Positions 1 to 7,834 of a stretch of DNA of 64,000 bases are shown piece after piece. Below the pieces are notes generated by a model. It saw only the letters and a program-made list of their open reading frames with translations, made no database searches and was not told where the DNA came from. The translations under genes and the position numbers were made by a program. Every line of letters begins with the position of its first letter. The stretch's first letter is position 1. The stretch lies in contig NZ_LNSB01000026.1 of the NCBI RefSeq assembly GCF_001468285.1, positions 1 to 64,000 of the forward strand. Reading direction: 5' to 3'. The DNA is from Sphingopyxis sp. HIX. Its GTDB lineage: Bacteria > Pseudomonadota > Alphaproteobacteria > Sphingomonadales > Sphingomonadaceae.

Positions 1-56
1 CTCCACCACCCTGCGGGTGGTCCCCCTCCCCACGGCTTCGCCGCAGGGAGGATTAG
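1..56. repeat. Half of a long intergenic inverted repeat (family R5)
   Basis: These bases contain the hairpins CCACCCTGCGGGTGG and CTTCGCCGCAGGGAGG. They match, nearly base for base, the right half of the element at 23606-23756. The left half would lie outside the window. No gene overlaps it. Confidence 0.75.
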
Positions 57-84
57 AATGACCGCTCCCGCCCGAAACCCGCCC

Positions 85-543
85 TCAGCCGGTACGCCGC
101 GCCAGATACACGCCCGCGATCATCAGCCCGATGCCCGCGACGCGCTTCACGTCGATCGCCGAGCGCATCGCGCCGAACAGGCCGAAATGGTCGATCGTCG
201 CGGCGCTGACCAGCTGGCCGACGAGCACGAAGAAGATCGCGTTGCCGACGCCGAACTTCGGCGCGATGAAGGTCACCGCGATGACGTAGAAGGCGACGAA
301 CAGCCCGCCGAAGTAGAATTGCGGCGCGATGTCGCTGGTGAAGCGGATCTGGCCGACCGAACCGGTGAGCAGCGCACCCGCGGCCGCGATCAGGAAGGCG
401 AGGCCGAAGAGGATCATCGACGCCGCCATCGGGCTGCCGAGCCGCGCGCCGAGCCCGCCGTTCAAGGCGGCGAGGATCGGGATGCCGATCCCGGTGAGCA
501 GCATGATCAGCGCGAAGGCCGGTGCGCTGTTCGGGGCGGTCAT
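85..543 (-). CDS. DMT-family (YdcZ/DUF606-like) small membrane transporter
   Basis: A 152-residue protein that is almost entirely hydrophobic, with about five predicted membrane helices. It fits the YdcZ/DUF606 branch of the drug/metabolite transporter superfamily, which are inner-membrane exporters of mostly unknown substrate. Features include an early PILAALNGGLGARLGSP stretch and a positively charged C-terminus (LARRTG). I chose the ATG at 543 because GGAGG lies a few bases upstream and because it overlaps the previous gene's stop (ATGA). It is the last gene of a four-gene minus-strand operon under a divergent LysR regulator, so it may export a compound handled by the enzymes upstream. The substrate is unknown. 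Confidence 0.8.
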   Translation of the reverse strand: MTAPNSAPAFALIMLLTGIGIPILAALNGGLGARLGSPMAASMILFGLAFLIAAAGALLTGSVGQIRFTSDIAPQFYFGGLFVAFYVIAVTFIAPKFGVGNAIFFVLVGQLVSAATIDHFGLFGAMRSAIDVKRVAGIGLMIAGVYLARRTG

Positions 544-767
544 CGCCCGGCCTCCTTCGCGGCGGCGGCTTGCTGCGCGCGATAGTCGAGCACGGGCAGC
601 CCGCCGATGCCCCAATTCTCGAAATCGACCTCGTCGATCGTGACCACGGTGGTCGCGGGGTTCTTGCCCAGCACGCGCTGGAGCAGCGCGGTGACGCCGC
701 CGATCAGCTCGGCCTTCTGCGCGGGCGTCGCGCCCTCGCGGGTGATGCGGATGTTCACATAAGGCAT
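540..767 (-). CDS. 4-oxalocrotonate tautomerase family protein
   Basis: This 75-residue protein begins MPYVNIRITREG. Once Met1 is removed, Pro would be the N-terminal residue, the catalytic general base of the tautomerase superfamily. The length is close to the usual 60-75 residues. A longer upstream reading exists in the same frame, but the family requires the start at MPYV. The stop overlaps the start of the DMT transporter by four bases. Enzymes of this type interconvert keto and enol forms of oxo-acids. With the VOC and PPOX neighbours this suggests a small-molecule detoxification or catabolic operon; the substrate is unknown. Confidence 0.85.
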   Translation of the reverse strand: MPYVNIRITREGATPAQKAELIGGVTALLQRVLGKNPATTVVTIDEVDFENWGIGGLPVLDYRAQQAAAAKEAGR

Positions 768-795
768 GGGCGCGCTCCTATTCTCTTCCGACTTT

Positions 796-1206
796 TCAGG
801 CGAAGGGGGTGGCGAATTCGATGCGGATGCCGCCGGGCATAGCGCAGATGAAATGATGTGTCGTCGACCCTTCGCGGATCGGTTCGGGGTCGAATTCGAT
901 CCGGGCGCCGGGATGGCCCTGCACACGCGCGAAGACGGTGCGCAGCGCGTCGAGGTCGGCGACGCGGAGCGCGAGATGGTGGAGGCCGATGTTGGCGCGG
1001 CGGTCGAAGGGGGCCGCGCTCGCGGGGTCGGCGACCTGCCAAAGCGTCAGCAGCGTCGTGCCGTCGGTCACGAAGATCGCGGGATAGTCGGGGCGCTCGG
1101 CGGCGACGCTGTAGCCCAATGCGTCGACGAAGAAGTCGCGCGCCTCGGCGACGTCGCGCACGGCGAGCCCGATGTGGTGCGCACCCTGGGTCCAGGCTTG
1201 GCTCAT
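796..1206 (-). CDS. VOC-family (glyoxalase/extradiol dioxygenase fold) protein
   Basis: A 136-residue protein with the paired beta-alpha-beta-beta-beta modules of the vicinal-oxygen-chelate fold. The first module opens with HHIGLAVRDVAEARDFF and the second with LHHLALRVADLDALR. Candidate metal ligands are the His residues early in each module and Glu in IRIEFATPFA at the C-terminus. The start at 1206 overlaps the previous gene's TGA (ATGA), which implies translational coupling. Members include glyoxalases, dioxygenases and resistance proteins, and nothing here fixes the reaction. Confidence 0.85.
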   Translation of the reverse strand: MSQAWTQGAHHIGLAVRDVAEARDFFVDALGYSVAAERPDYPAIFVTDGTTLLTLWQVADPASAAPFDRRANIGLHHLALRVADLDALRTVFARVQGHPGARIEFDPEPIREGSTTHHFICAMPGGIRIEFATPFA

Positions 1207-1829
1207 GTCTTGTCCTTCTCTGCACGAAGCGCGGCGAGTTCGGCGCGCAATTGACCCAGTTCGGCCGCCATCGGCTTGATCGCCGCAGAAATTTCGGCCT
1301 CGGTGAAGCGCGGGGTGATGTGCTGCGAGCAATTCCATTCCCAGCCGATCACATCGATCAGGAAGGCGCGCTCGGGCACCGCGCGATAGCCCCCGGGCAT
1401 CAGTGAGGCGACGAGCTCGGGGTCGTCGTCGCGCTCGATGCTTTTCGCATGGCCGAGCAGTTTCAGCCGCTCCCTGTTGGGATAATCCATCAGGAACAGC
1501 GACACGCGGTCGTCGCGCATCAGGTTCGCGGTGCTGATATATTGCTTGTTGCCGCGATAGTCGGCGAAGCCGATGCGGTTGCCTTCGATATGGCGCAGGA
1601 AGCCCGCGGGGCCGCCGCGATGCTGCATATAGGGCCAGCCGTCGGCGGTGACGCTGGCCATATAGAAGCTGTCGCGCAGCGCGATATAATCGATCTCCTT
1701 GGCGGTGAGCAGGTCGGGCGCGCCGTCGGCGCCCGCGTCGAGCTTGGCATAGGAAGCGCGCGAGCCGTGGATTTCCTGCAGGCGCTGGACGTCGTCGTTG
1801 AAGAGCGTGGTCCGGTAATTGCGTGCCAT
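1203..1829 (-). CDS. Pyridoxamine 5'-phosphate oxidase (PPOX) family flavoprotein
   Basis: A 208-residue split-barrel protein. The central part (DSFYMASVTADGWPYMQHRGGP, then GFADYRGNKQYISTANL and RVSLFLMDY) is typical of PPOX-family FMN or F420-binding proteins. It ends in a short charged helix (AELGQLRAELAALRAEKDK) that could form a coiled coil. It is the first gene of the operon and lies divergent to the LysR gene. Family members reduce or bind small oxidised compounds, and the substrate here is not evident. Confidence 0.85.
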   Translation of the reverse strand: MARNYRTTLFNDDVQRLQEIHGSRASYAKLDAGADGAPDLLTAKEIDYIALRDSFYMASVTADGWPYMQHRGGPAGFLRHIEGNRIGFADYRGNKQYISTANLMRDDRVSLFLMDYPNRERLKLLGHAKSIERDDDPELVASLMPGGYRAVPERAFLIDVIGWEWNCSQHITPRFTEAEISAAIKPMAAELGQLRAELAALRAEKDKT

Positions 1830-1951
1830 GGCGCGGATCCTTGTCGAGGAAAGCGCGAACGAAGGCCGGGAGGGGGCGGATGCCTTCGTTCGCTGGAGCC
1901 GATGTAGGTCATTGCCCGCTGCGCGATAATCGGTGAAGATGGCAGGACTTC

Positions 1952-1968
1952 ATTCCGGAAAGTGGAAT
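1952..1968. promoter_or_regulatory. Candidate LysR operator in the divergent promoter
   Basis: The inverted repeat ATTCC-N7-GGAAT ends five bases before the LysR start codon. It sits in the 144-bp gap between the divergent LysR and PPOX genes. It contains the T-N11-A spacing expected of a LysR-type site. Its position suggests autorepression together with control of the divergent operon; binding is inferred. Confidence 0.5.
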
Positions 1969-1973
1969 AATCG

Positions 1974-2864
1974 ATGGACCGGCTCCTCACGCTCGAGATG
2001 TTCGTCGCGGTGGCGGGCGAGGGCGGCTTTGCGGCGGCGGCGCGCAAGCTCGGCAGCTCGCCGCCCGCGGTGACACGCGGGATTGCGGCGCTCGAGGCGC
2101 GGCTGGGGACGAGCCTGTTCCATCGGTCGACGCGCGCGGTGGTGCTGACCGATGCCGGCGCGGCCTTCCTCGGCGAGGCGCGGCGCATCCTCGCCGACCT
2201 CGCGGGGGCCGAACGCGCGCTGCGCGGCGCCGCGGCCGAACCGCGCGGGCAGCTCTACCTCACCGCGCCGGTGATGTTCGGGCGGCTGCATATGCTGCCG
2301 GTGGTGAGCGCGCTGCTCTCCGAGCATCGCGCGCTGAGCGCGCGGATGATGCTGGTCGATCGCAACGTGCGCATCGTCGAGGAGGGGATCGACGTTGCGC
2401 TGCGCATCGGGCCGCTCGCCGATTCGAGCCTGAAGGCGGTGCGCATCGGGACGGTGCGCCAGATGCTGGTCGCGAGCCCCGCCTATCTGGCGCGGCACGG
2501 CGCGCCGGGGGCGGTCGAGGATTTGGCGAACCATGCTTTGATCGCGATGGACGGGCCGCGCGCGGGCAGCGAGTGGCAGTTCGCCGAGCGGCGGCTGAAG
2601 CTCGAGGGACGCGCGCGGCTGGTCGTGAACACCGTCGACGGCGCGATGGCGGCGGCCGAGGCGGGGGTGGGGATCGCGAACCTGCTGAGCTACCAGGTCG
2701 CCGATGCGGTCGACGCCGGGCGGCTGATCTCGCTGCTGACGCCCGACCAGCCGCCCGCGCTGCCGGTGCACCTGCTGTTCGAACCCTCGCGCGCGGCGTT
2801 GCCCTCGGTGCGATTGTTCGTCGACGCCATGAAGGCACGGTTGCGGCTGGCGGGGCTGGCTTAG
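1974..2864 (+). CDS. LysR-family transcriptional regulator
   Basis: A 296-residue protein of normal LTTR length. It has an N-terminal winged helix-turn-helix (about residues 1-60, with AARKLGSSPPAVTRGIAALE as the recognition region and LFHRSTR as the wing). The effector-binding domain covers about residues 90-290. It is transcribed away from the PPOX-VOC-tautomerase-DMT operon, the usual arrangement for a LysR regulator and its target. The likely operator is at 1952-1968. The effector is unknown. Confidence 0.92.
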   Translation: MDRLLTLEMFVAVAGEGGFAAAARKLGSSPPAVTRGIAALEARLGTSLFHRSTRAVVLTDAGAAFLGEARRILADLAGAERALRGAAAEPRGQLYLTAPVMFGRLHMLPVVSALLSEHRALSARMMLVDRNVRIVEEGIDVALRIGPLADSSLKAVRIGTVRQMLVASPAYLARHGAPGAVEDLANHALIAMDGPRAGSEWQFAERRLKLEGRARLVVNTVDGAMAAAEAGVGIANLLSYQVADAVDAGRLISLLTPDQPPALPVHLLFEPSRAALPSVRLFVDAMKARLRLAGLA

Positions 2865-2919
2865 CTGGACGGGCTTGCTTAGCGCGTTTCGTTCGAAGCC
2901 GATGAATCAGGTTTTTTTG

Positions 2920-3069
2920 TTTCGCGCAAAGACGCAAAGACACGAAGAAGAAGCGTTTACCGCGAATCGGTTTTGTTGGTTGGCCCTTGCACATGGACGC
3001 GGCGCTGATGAGAAAGCGGCCTTTCGGCCGCGAGCCATCTTCTTTGCGCCTTTGCGTCTTTGCGCGAAA
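2920..3069. repeat. Intergenic long inverted repeat, family R1
   Basis: The left arm (2920-2950, TTTCGCGCAAAGACGCAAAG...) pairs with the right arm (3037-3069, ...TTTGCGTCTTTGCGCGAAA). The loop is about 85 bp. The element lies between the 3' ends of the LysR gene and the minus-strand DUF3592 gene, and related copies recur throughout the window. Confidence 0.85.
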
Positions 3070-3108
3070 TAATTTCGCCGACATTCGCGCCGAAGCGCCC
3101 GCTGGCCG

Positions 3109-3540
3109 TTAATAGGCCCCCGCCACCACGATCCAGATCGTGCCGATCGCGACGAAGAGCAGGCCCAGCCCTACAAAAATGCCGATGAAGCAGCCGTTGC
3201 GCATCGGCGCCCAGATCATGACGTCGCTGGGGTCGTCGGGATTGTAGCGCACCCGCATCGCGGCGCCGACGGGCTTGGGATGGTTGGTCGACAGGCTGTC
3301 GCGCATCTGCTTGGTCACCCCCGCGAGGCGATATTCGATCAGCGCGGTGTGCATCAGCGTGGTGTCGCCGTCGCTGTCGCGGCTCCAGTGGCTGTCGTGG
3401 CCGATGATGCGCCCCTCGACCTCGTGCCAGCGGCGGCCGCGCATCTCGCTTTTCGCCATCCACAGGCCGATACCCGCGAAGAGCGCGCCGATGCCGGCGA
3501 AGAACCACGGCATCAGGCGCAGGATTTGCTCTTCTTCCAC
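3109..3540 (-). CDS. DUF3592 domain membrane protein
   Basis: A 143-residue protein with an N-terminal membrane helix (about residues 8-28) and a second near the C-terminus (about 116-138). Between them lies a soluble beta-rich segment containing W.EVEGRIIG and RVRYNPDDPSDVMIW, the hallmark of DUF3592. The function of the family is unknown. It is followed on the same strand by no close gene, and its promoter region faces mipA (3583-4590) 42 bp upstream. Confidence 0.8.
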   Translation of the reverse strand: MEEEQILRLMPWFFAGIGALFAGIGLWMAKSEMRGRRWHEVEGRIIGHDSHWSRDSDGDTTLMHTALIEYRLAGVTKQMRDSLSTNHPKPVGAAMRVRYNPDDPSDVMIWAPMRNGCFIGIFVGLGLLFVAIGTIWIVVAGAY

Positions 3541-3582
3541 TTCGCTTCCCCCCGGAACGAAGATGGGCCCGATCAGACCCGT

Positions 3583-4590
3583 CTAGAATTGATAGGCGAG
3601 GCCGATGCCGCCCAGAAACTGGTCGGCGCTGCCCGCGTCGGCGACGATCGGCGAATCGGCGTAGCGGCCCAGCATGCGGCCGTACTGCGCGCCGCCGATC
3701 AGCACGAAGCCCTTGCGCAGGTCGCCCGACAGGCCATAGGCGCCGGCGACGCCGAGCGTATATTTGCCCGCGGTGATCTTGCCGCCAGCGCGGTTGTAGA
3801 CGGGCAGCCCGCTCGCCGCGGCGCCGAGCGGGTCGACGTCGAAATAATAGCGGCCGAAACCCTTGCCATAGACGTTCATCGACGCCGAGACGCCGATGAA
3901 GGCGCGTTTCGACAGCGGCGTACCATAGTCGACCGTCGGCGAGACGACCCAGCTGCCGTGCTTGTCCGACACGTCATAGAGCCCGACGAGGCGGACGCCG
4001 ACCTGGTCGTAGCCGCTGGTGACGACGCCGGTGTGGGTGATGCCGGTCGAGATGCCGAGTTCGACCGCCATCTTCTTTTCGCCGAGCGCCTCGACCTGCG
4101 CGTCCTTGATCCGGCCGGTGCGGTCGCTGCGCAGGTTGATGATCGGGCCGAATTTGAAATCGGTCTTCTGCCCGCGCTTCTGGCGGATCAAATCGACCTG
4201 GAAATTGGTCCCGCGGGTCGAGAAGGCGAAACCGCCGAGCCGGCCGCGGAGATAGAAGCCGGGCAGGATCACGCGGTCGTCCGAGCCATTGTAGCTGGGC
4301 GCGGTGATCACCCCGCCGGCGATGGAAATATAGTCGCGCGCCCATTTGCGGTCGTCGTCGTCGCCCTCGGGCGAGGCGGTGGGCAGCAGGATCGCCTCGT
4401 CGATCTCGCGGTCCTGCAGATAGGCGGCCGGCGCGGGCAGCACGGGCGCGGGGAGGCCCGGCGCGACCTCGCTGCCGCCGAGCGCGGCGAGATCGTAACC
4501 GAGCGGGCCGTCCATCGCCTGCGCGGGCGCGGCGGCGGCGAGCATCAGCGCCGGAAGGGCCAGGCGGGAGAAGAAGGCGGGCATCGGCAT
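3583..4590 (-). CDS. MipA/OmpV-family outer-membrane protein
   Basis: A 335-residue protein with a signal peptide (MPMPAFFSRLALPALMLAAAAPAQA) and an outer-membrane beta-barrel pattern that ends in aromatic YQF. The motifs GGVITAPSYNGSDD, FGPIINLRSDRTGR and VSPTVDYGTPLS match the MipA/OmpV family, which are scaffolding or porin-like proteins. The start could be 4590 or 4584; an AGGAA lies about 12 bp before 4590. A recurrent palindromic motif (4624-4639) lies 34 bp upstream and may control it. Confidence 0.88.
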   Translation of the reverse strand: MPMPAFFSRLALPALMLAAAAPAQAMDGPLGYDLAALGGSEVAPGLPAPVLPAPAAYLQDREIDEAILLPTASPEGDDDDRKWARDYISIAGGVITAPSYNGSDDRVILPGFYLRGRLGGFAFSTRGTNFQVDLIRQKRGQKTDFKFGPIINLRSDRTGRIKDAQVEALGEKKMAVELGISTGITHTGVVTSGYDQVGVRLVGLYDVSDKHGSWVVSPTVDYGTPLSKRAFIGVSASMNVYGKGFGRYYFDVDPLGAAASGLPVYNRAGGKITAGKYTLGVAGAYGLSGDLRKGFVLIGGAQYGRMLGRYADSPIVADAGSADQFLGGIGLAYQF

Positions 4591-4623
4591 GGGTTCTATG
4601 GTTCCTGTTGGTCTTGCCCCTCG

Positions 4624-4639
4624 TGACATTCGTGTAAGC
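4624..4639. promoter_or_regulatory. Recurrent TGACATTCGTGTAAGC motif upstream of mipA
   Basis: TGACATTCGTGTAAGC has near-palindromic ends (ACA..TGT). An almost identical copy (15 of 16) sits upstream of the GMC oxidoreductase at 44917-44932, and a related one lies at 31291-31306. It is a candidate binding site for a dimeric regulator, possibly of the TetR type (inference). Confidence 0.45.
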
Positions 4640-4754
4640 GACGCAAGGGGGCTTGGAAAGACAGAGACTTGCCGGGGCGCGATTTAGTTCCCATGCTAAG
4701 CGCCATGTCGCCCATCTTCTGCTTCGACGCGCCTTGCGGGCGCCTGAACCGCTG

Positions 4755-5588
4755 ATGGGGCTGTTCGGACCGAAGCGGCCCCTGTCGGCGGAGGAATGGG
4801 AATGGCAGCTCGCGGGCTTTCGCTGGCTGCTCGAGGAATTCGGCGGGATCGACGCCCATCGGACGGGGATATTGGCGACCCCCGACGGCGACTGCTTTCC
4901 CGACAGCCGGTGCACGGGCGACGCGCGCGCCGCCGAATTGCTGGGGCAGGTGATGGCGATCGCGGGGATCGGCGCGTGGCCGGTGCGGCTGGTGATGGAC
5001 GACGGCGCGCGCAGCCACGGCCCGGTGTCGGGAACGACCGCGGTGACCCACAGCGGGCGTGCCGCGGCGGGGACCTTCCAGCTGGTCGACGACGGCCAAG
5101 GGGGCTGGCTCGCCGAAATCGTCGCAAGCCGCGCGCAGCTCGCCGACGAGGGCGCGCTGGTCGCGACGCTGGGGCACGAGACCGCACATTATTTCATGAC
5201 GGGGACCATGCGCGCCGCGCCCGGCGGCGCCGAATGCGAGGAATTGCTGACCGACCTGACCGCGGTGTGGCTGGGCTTCGGCATCTTCCTCGGCAACAGC
5301 GCGCGCTACGGCTATCACACCAAGGACGATGTCGGCACCTCGATCGGCGGCGGCTGGTACCTGTCGGGCTGGCAGGGCTATTTGTCCGAGCGCGCGCTGA
5401 TGACCGCGCTGGCGATCAGCGAGACGCTGGCGGGGCGCGACCCGATGGCGGCGGCGCCCTGGCTCAAGCCGCATCTGGCGCGCGACCTCAGGGATGCGGC
5501 GCGCTATGTTGCGCGGCGCGACATCGAGGCCGACGTCATGGCGGTCGATATGGAGGCCTATGGCGCCGGGCGCGAGGCGCGGGCATGA
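4755..5588 (+). CDS. Putative zinc-metalloprotease-like protein with HExxH motif
   Basis: A 277-residue protein that I cannot assign to a named family. Residues 141-145 read HETAH, followed about 17 residues later by the acidic EELLTDL segment. This is the arrangement of zincin metallopeptidases, where a downstream Glu or Asp completes the zinc site. No signal peptide is visible. The start at 4755 (MGLFGPKRPL) is chosen because an upstream extension is Arg-rich and coding-atypical; the ribosome-binding site is weak. The stop overlaps the start of a small membrane protein (ATGA), so the two are probably made together. Catalytic activity is inference from the motif. Confidence 0.7.
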   Translation: MGLFGPKRPLSAEEWEWQLAGFRWLLEEFGGIDAHRTGILATPDGDCFPDSRCTGDARAAELLGQVMAIAGIGAWPVRLVMDDGARSHGPVSGTTAVTHSGRAAAGTFQLVDDGQGGWLAEIVASRAQLADEGALVATLGHETAHYFMTGTMRAAPGGAECEELLTDLTAVWLGFGIFLGNSARYGYHTKDDVGTSIGGGWYLSGWQGYLSERALMTALAISETLAGRDPMAAAPWLKPHLARDLRDAARYVARRDIEADVMAVDMEAYGAGREARA

Positions 5589-5836
5589 GCCGCAAACCGC
5601 GCTTTGCCGGCTATGCGCTGATGCTTGTCGCCGCCTTGCTCGCGGTGGCGATGCGGCGCGGGGTGCTGACCGAAATCGGGCCCTTTCCGGTCGCGGCGGT
5701 CGCGCTGCTCGTCGGGATGATCGGGGTTATGCTGGTCTTCACCGACCTGATGGTGCGCGGGCTCTATGCGCAGGTCGACGCAGCGAAACGGCGCGAGGAT
5801 GAAGGCGAAGGCGATGCGCCGTCCGGCGACGATTGA
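5585..5836 (+). CDS. Small membrane protein, function unknown
   Basis: An 83-residue protein with two predicted membrane helices (about residues 8-24 and 34-55) and a charged C-terminal tail rich in Asp, Glu and Lys. Its ATG overlaps the TGA of the HExxH protein, indicating translational coupling and perhaps a membrane anchor or partner for it. I recognise no family. Confidence 0.65.
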   Translation: MSRKPRFAGYALMLVAALLAVAMRRGVLTEIGPFPVAAVALLVGMIGVMLVFTDLMVRGLYAQVDAAKRREDEGEGDAPSGDD

Positions 5837-5854
5837 CTCCGATCCCAACCAGGA

Positions 5855-6199
5855 TCAGTCCGAATAAAATTCCTCATTGGGGAGGATCCGGACGCCCGCC
5901 GCCTTGAGCGACGGGCTTTCGACCAGTGTCCGCCACCGTTCGGCGGGTGCCTTGACGACCGCCTGACCGGTGCCGGCAAGGTCGAGCACTTCGACGAACG
6001 GAAAGCCGGCGAGCGTCGATAATAAGGGTTGCTTGATCGCGTTCATCGCGGCGAGCAGCGCTTCGCGGCGCTCGCTTCGCGATTCCAGCGGCATCCGCGG
6101 GCCGAGGACGGGCGGATCCTTCCATTCGATCACGAACGACAATCTTCGGCCATCGGGCGTCCGCGCCAGTTCGCGTTCGGCACCATCCGACAAGTCCAT
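5855..6199 (-). CDS. Small subtilase-propeptide-like (inhibitor I9-like) protein
   Basis: A 114-residue soluble protein of no firmly recognised family. Its C-terminal third (AVVKAPAERWRTL then AAGVRILPNEEFY) mirrors the end of the prodomain of the adjacent subtilase (GLILQDAKAEEVARL then AGFEVVENKRYYY). That suggests a free-standing propeptide or intramolecular-chaperone fold. The ATG at 6199 is chosen over an upstream TTG because GGAGG sits six bases before it. It lies 38 bp downstream of the protease gene on the same strand and is likely co-transcribed. It could be the protease's inhibitor or folding factor (inference). Confidence 0.65.
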   Translation of the reverse strand: MDLSDGAERELARTPDGRRLSFVIEWKDPPVLGPRMPLESRSERREALLAAMNAIKQPLLSTLAGFPFVEVLDLAGTGQAVVKAPAERWRTLVESPSLKAAGVRILPNEEFYSD

Positions 6200-6237
6200 C
6201 GTCAACCTCCAATGGTCACGACATGGGATCGACCGGC

Positions 6238-7578
6238 CTATAGGGCAAGTCGTCCCCGCCCGGCCCGAACGCCAGCCGCGACGCTCATCGGCACGATGCG
6301 GCTATAAACCTCCTGCTCGAGCGCAGCAACGTCGCCATCGAGATGCGGCATTTGTTGCAGGATCAGCGCAATCGCCCCGGCGACACAGGGCGCGGCCATC
6401 GACGTGCCGTTTTTCGGCGCATAACCCCCGCCGGGAATCGCCGAGTGGATCGCCACGCCGGGCGCGCAAAGGTCGGGCTTGGCGAGGTTGCCGAATTGCG
6501 TGACCGTACCCCAGTCGGAAAAATCGGCCACCAGGTCGTCGATGTCGCCCGCGCCGACGCCGATCGATATGTCATAATTGCCGGGGCTGCCATGACGGTT
6601 GATGCCGCCGTGCCCGGCGTTGCCGATCGCGCCGACGAACGGGATGCCGAGGTCGTCGCGCGCGGTGCGGATCGACTGATACAGATAGGGGCGATATCCC
6701 TTGCCGCCCAGCGAGGCGTTGACGACCGTCACCTCGGGCGGCGGCGGTGCACCGGCGGTGGGGTTGCCCACCAGCCAGTTGAAACCGGCGAGGATTTGCG
6801 CGAGGAACCCGCTGTTCCGCCCGTTGCTGCGATAGGTCAGCACCGCGGCGACCGCGAGATCGGCCGCCTTGGCCACCCCGACACTGTGCCCGGCGGCGAT
6901 CGCCGACACATGGGTACCATGGTCGCCGGTATCGACCGGCGCGGTCCCGACGACGTTCCCGTCCTTGTCGAAGCGCGCGAAGGCGATCCGCTTGCCGGCA
7001 AATTCGGGGTGGTCCGGGTCGATGCCGGTGTCGAGGATGCCGATGCAGCTGCCCTGCCCGTCGAAGCCGGCGGCGTGCATGCCGAGCGCGCCGCAGTGAC
7101 CGAGATGCCAGGCCTCGGCCGGATGCGCGGCGCCGGCATCCGCCGCCATCCCGTCCGCTGCTACCGGCTCGGGCGGCACATAATAGTAGCGCTTGTTCTC
7201 GACGACCTCGAAACCGGCGTCGCGCAACCGGGCGACCTCTTCGGCCTTGGCGTCTTGCAGGATCAGGCCGCCGACCGCGGGAAGCATGTTCACCTTGCTG
7301 GTGGCCGCGACCGCCTCGAGCGGATCCGGCCCGTCGACGGCGTCGCCGCTCATCATCTCGCTATGCCCGATTTCCATCAGCGATACATTCGCCGCATCGC
7401 GCACGCGGGCGACGCCCGCCTCTTCGCCGAGTTTCGCCACCGCGGAAAGAACCGGAGCCGCCGCTTCCTGGACGCGGACCGTACGGCTGGCGACGACGTC
7501 CTGAAAAGCATCGAAGCTTGCGAGGGACTTTTCGTTCTCGATCCGGTCTCTGGGAGCAAAAACCACAAATGTCGTCAT
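6238..7578 (-). CDS. S8-family (subtilisin-like) serine peptidase
   Basis: A 446-residue protein with an intact subtilase triad: Asp183 (ILDTGIDPDHPEF), His220 (DHGTHVSAIAAG) and Ser393 (NGTSMAAP), plus the oxyanion Asn320 (AIGNAGHGG). Residues 1-140 form an N-terminal prodomain ending VVENKRYYYVPPEP. No signal peptide is visible, so it is either cytosolic or exported by an unusual route. The ATG at 7578 is preferred to a GTG at 7587 because AGGGAGG lies nine bases upstream. The next gene downstream resembles its prodomain, which points to a protease-inhibitor pair. Confidence 0.92.
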   Translation of the reverse strand: MTTFVVFAPRDRIENEKSLASFDAFQDVVASRTVRVQEAAAPVLSAVAKLGEEAGVARVRDAANVSLMEIGHSEMMSGDAVDGPDPLEAVAATSKVNMLPAVGGLILQDAKAEEVARLRDAGFEVVENKRYYYVPPEPVAADGMAADAGAAHPAEAWHLGHCGALGMHAAGFDGQGSCIGILDTGIDPDHPEFAGKRIAFARFDKDGNVVGTAPVDTGDHGTHVSAIAAGHSVGVAKAADLAVAAVLTYRSNGRNSGFLAQILAGFNWLVGNPTAGAPPPPEVTVVNASLGGKGYRPYLYQSIRTARDDLGIPFVGAIGNAGHGGINRHGSPGNYDISIGVGAGDIDDLVADFSDWGTVTQFGNLAKPDLCAPGVAIHSAIPGGGYAPKNGTSMAAPCVAGAIALILQQMPHLDGDVAALEQEVYSRIVPMSVAAGVRAGRGRLAL

Positions 7579-7834
7579 AGCCACCACCCTCCCTTTCAGG
7601 ATCGATATAGAAAATATGGCAGGATGGAGTCGAATCCTAAATCAAATCATGATCCATATACTGATCGCGATTATAGTTGATGGATTGATGCACTTGGAAT
7701 CGGGCCCGTTTTCGCGGCGATCGCGATCGACCGCGATTGTCGCGGCGATCCCGCGCGCAAAACCGCGTCGGCGCGAACTTGTTCGACAGGTGAATTCCGA
7801 GGGTTTATGAGGGGGGTATATCCAAGGAACAAGA

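Noticed and set aside
2875..3072. Short ORFs spanning R1 repeats
   Set aside because: Their products are translations of the repeat arms and recur wherever the repeat does.
7588..7834. Small ORF in the AT-richer gap before dxs
   Set aside because: No ribosome-binding site, atypical composition and no similarity; it is most likely promoter DNA for the divergent subtilase and dxs genes.
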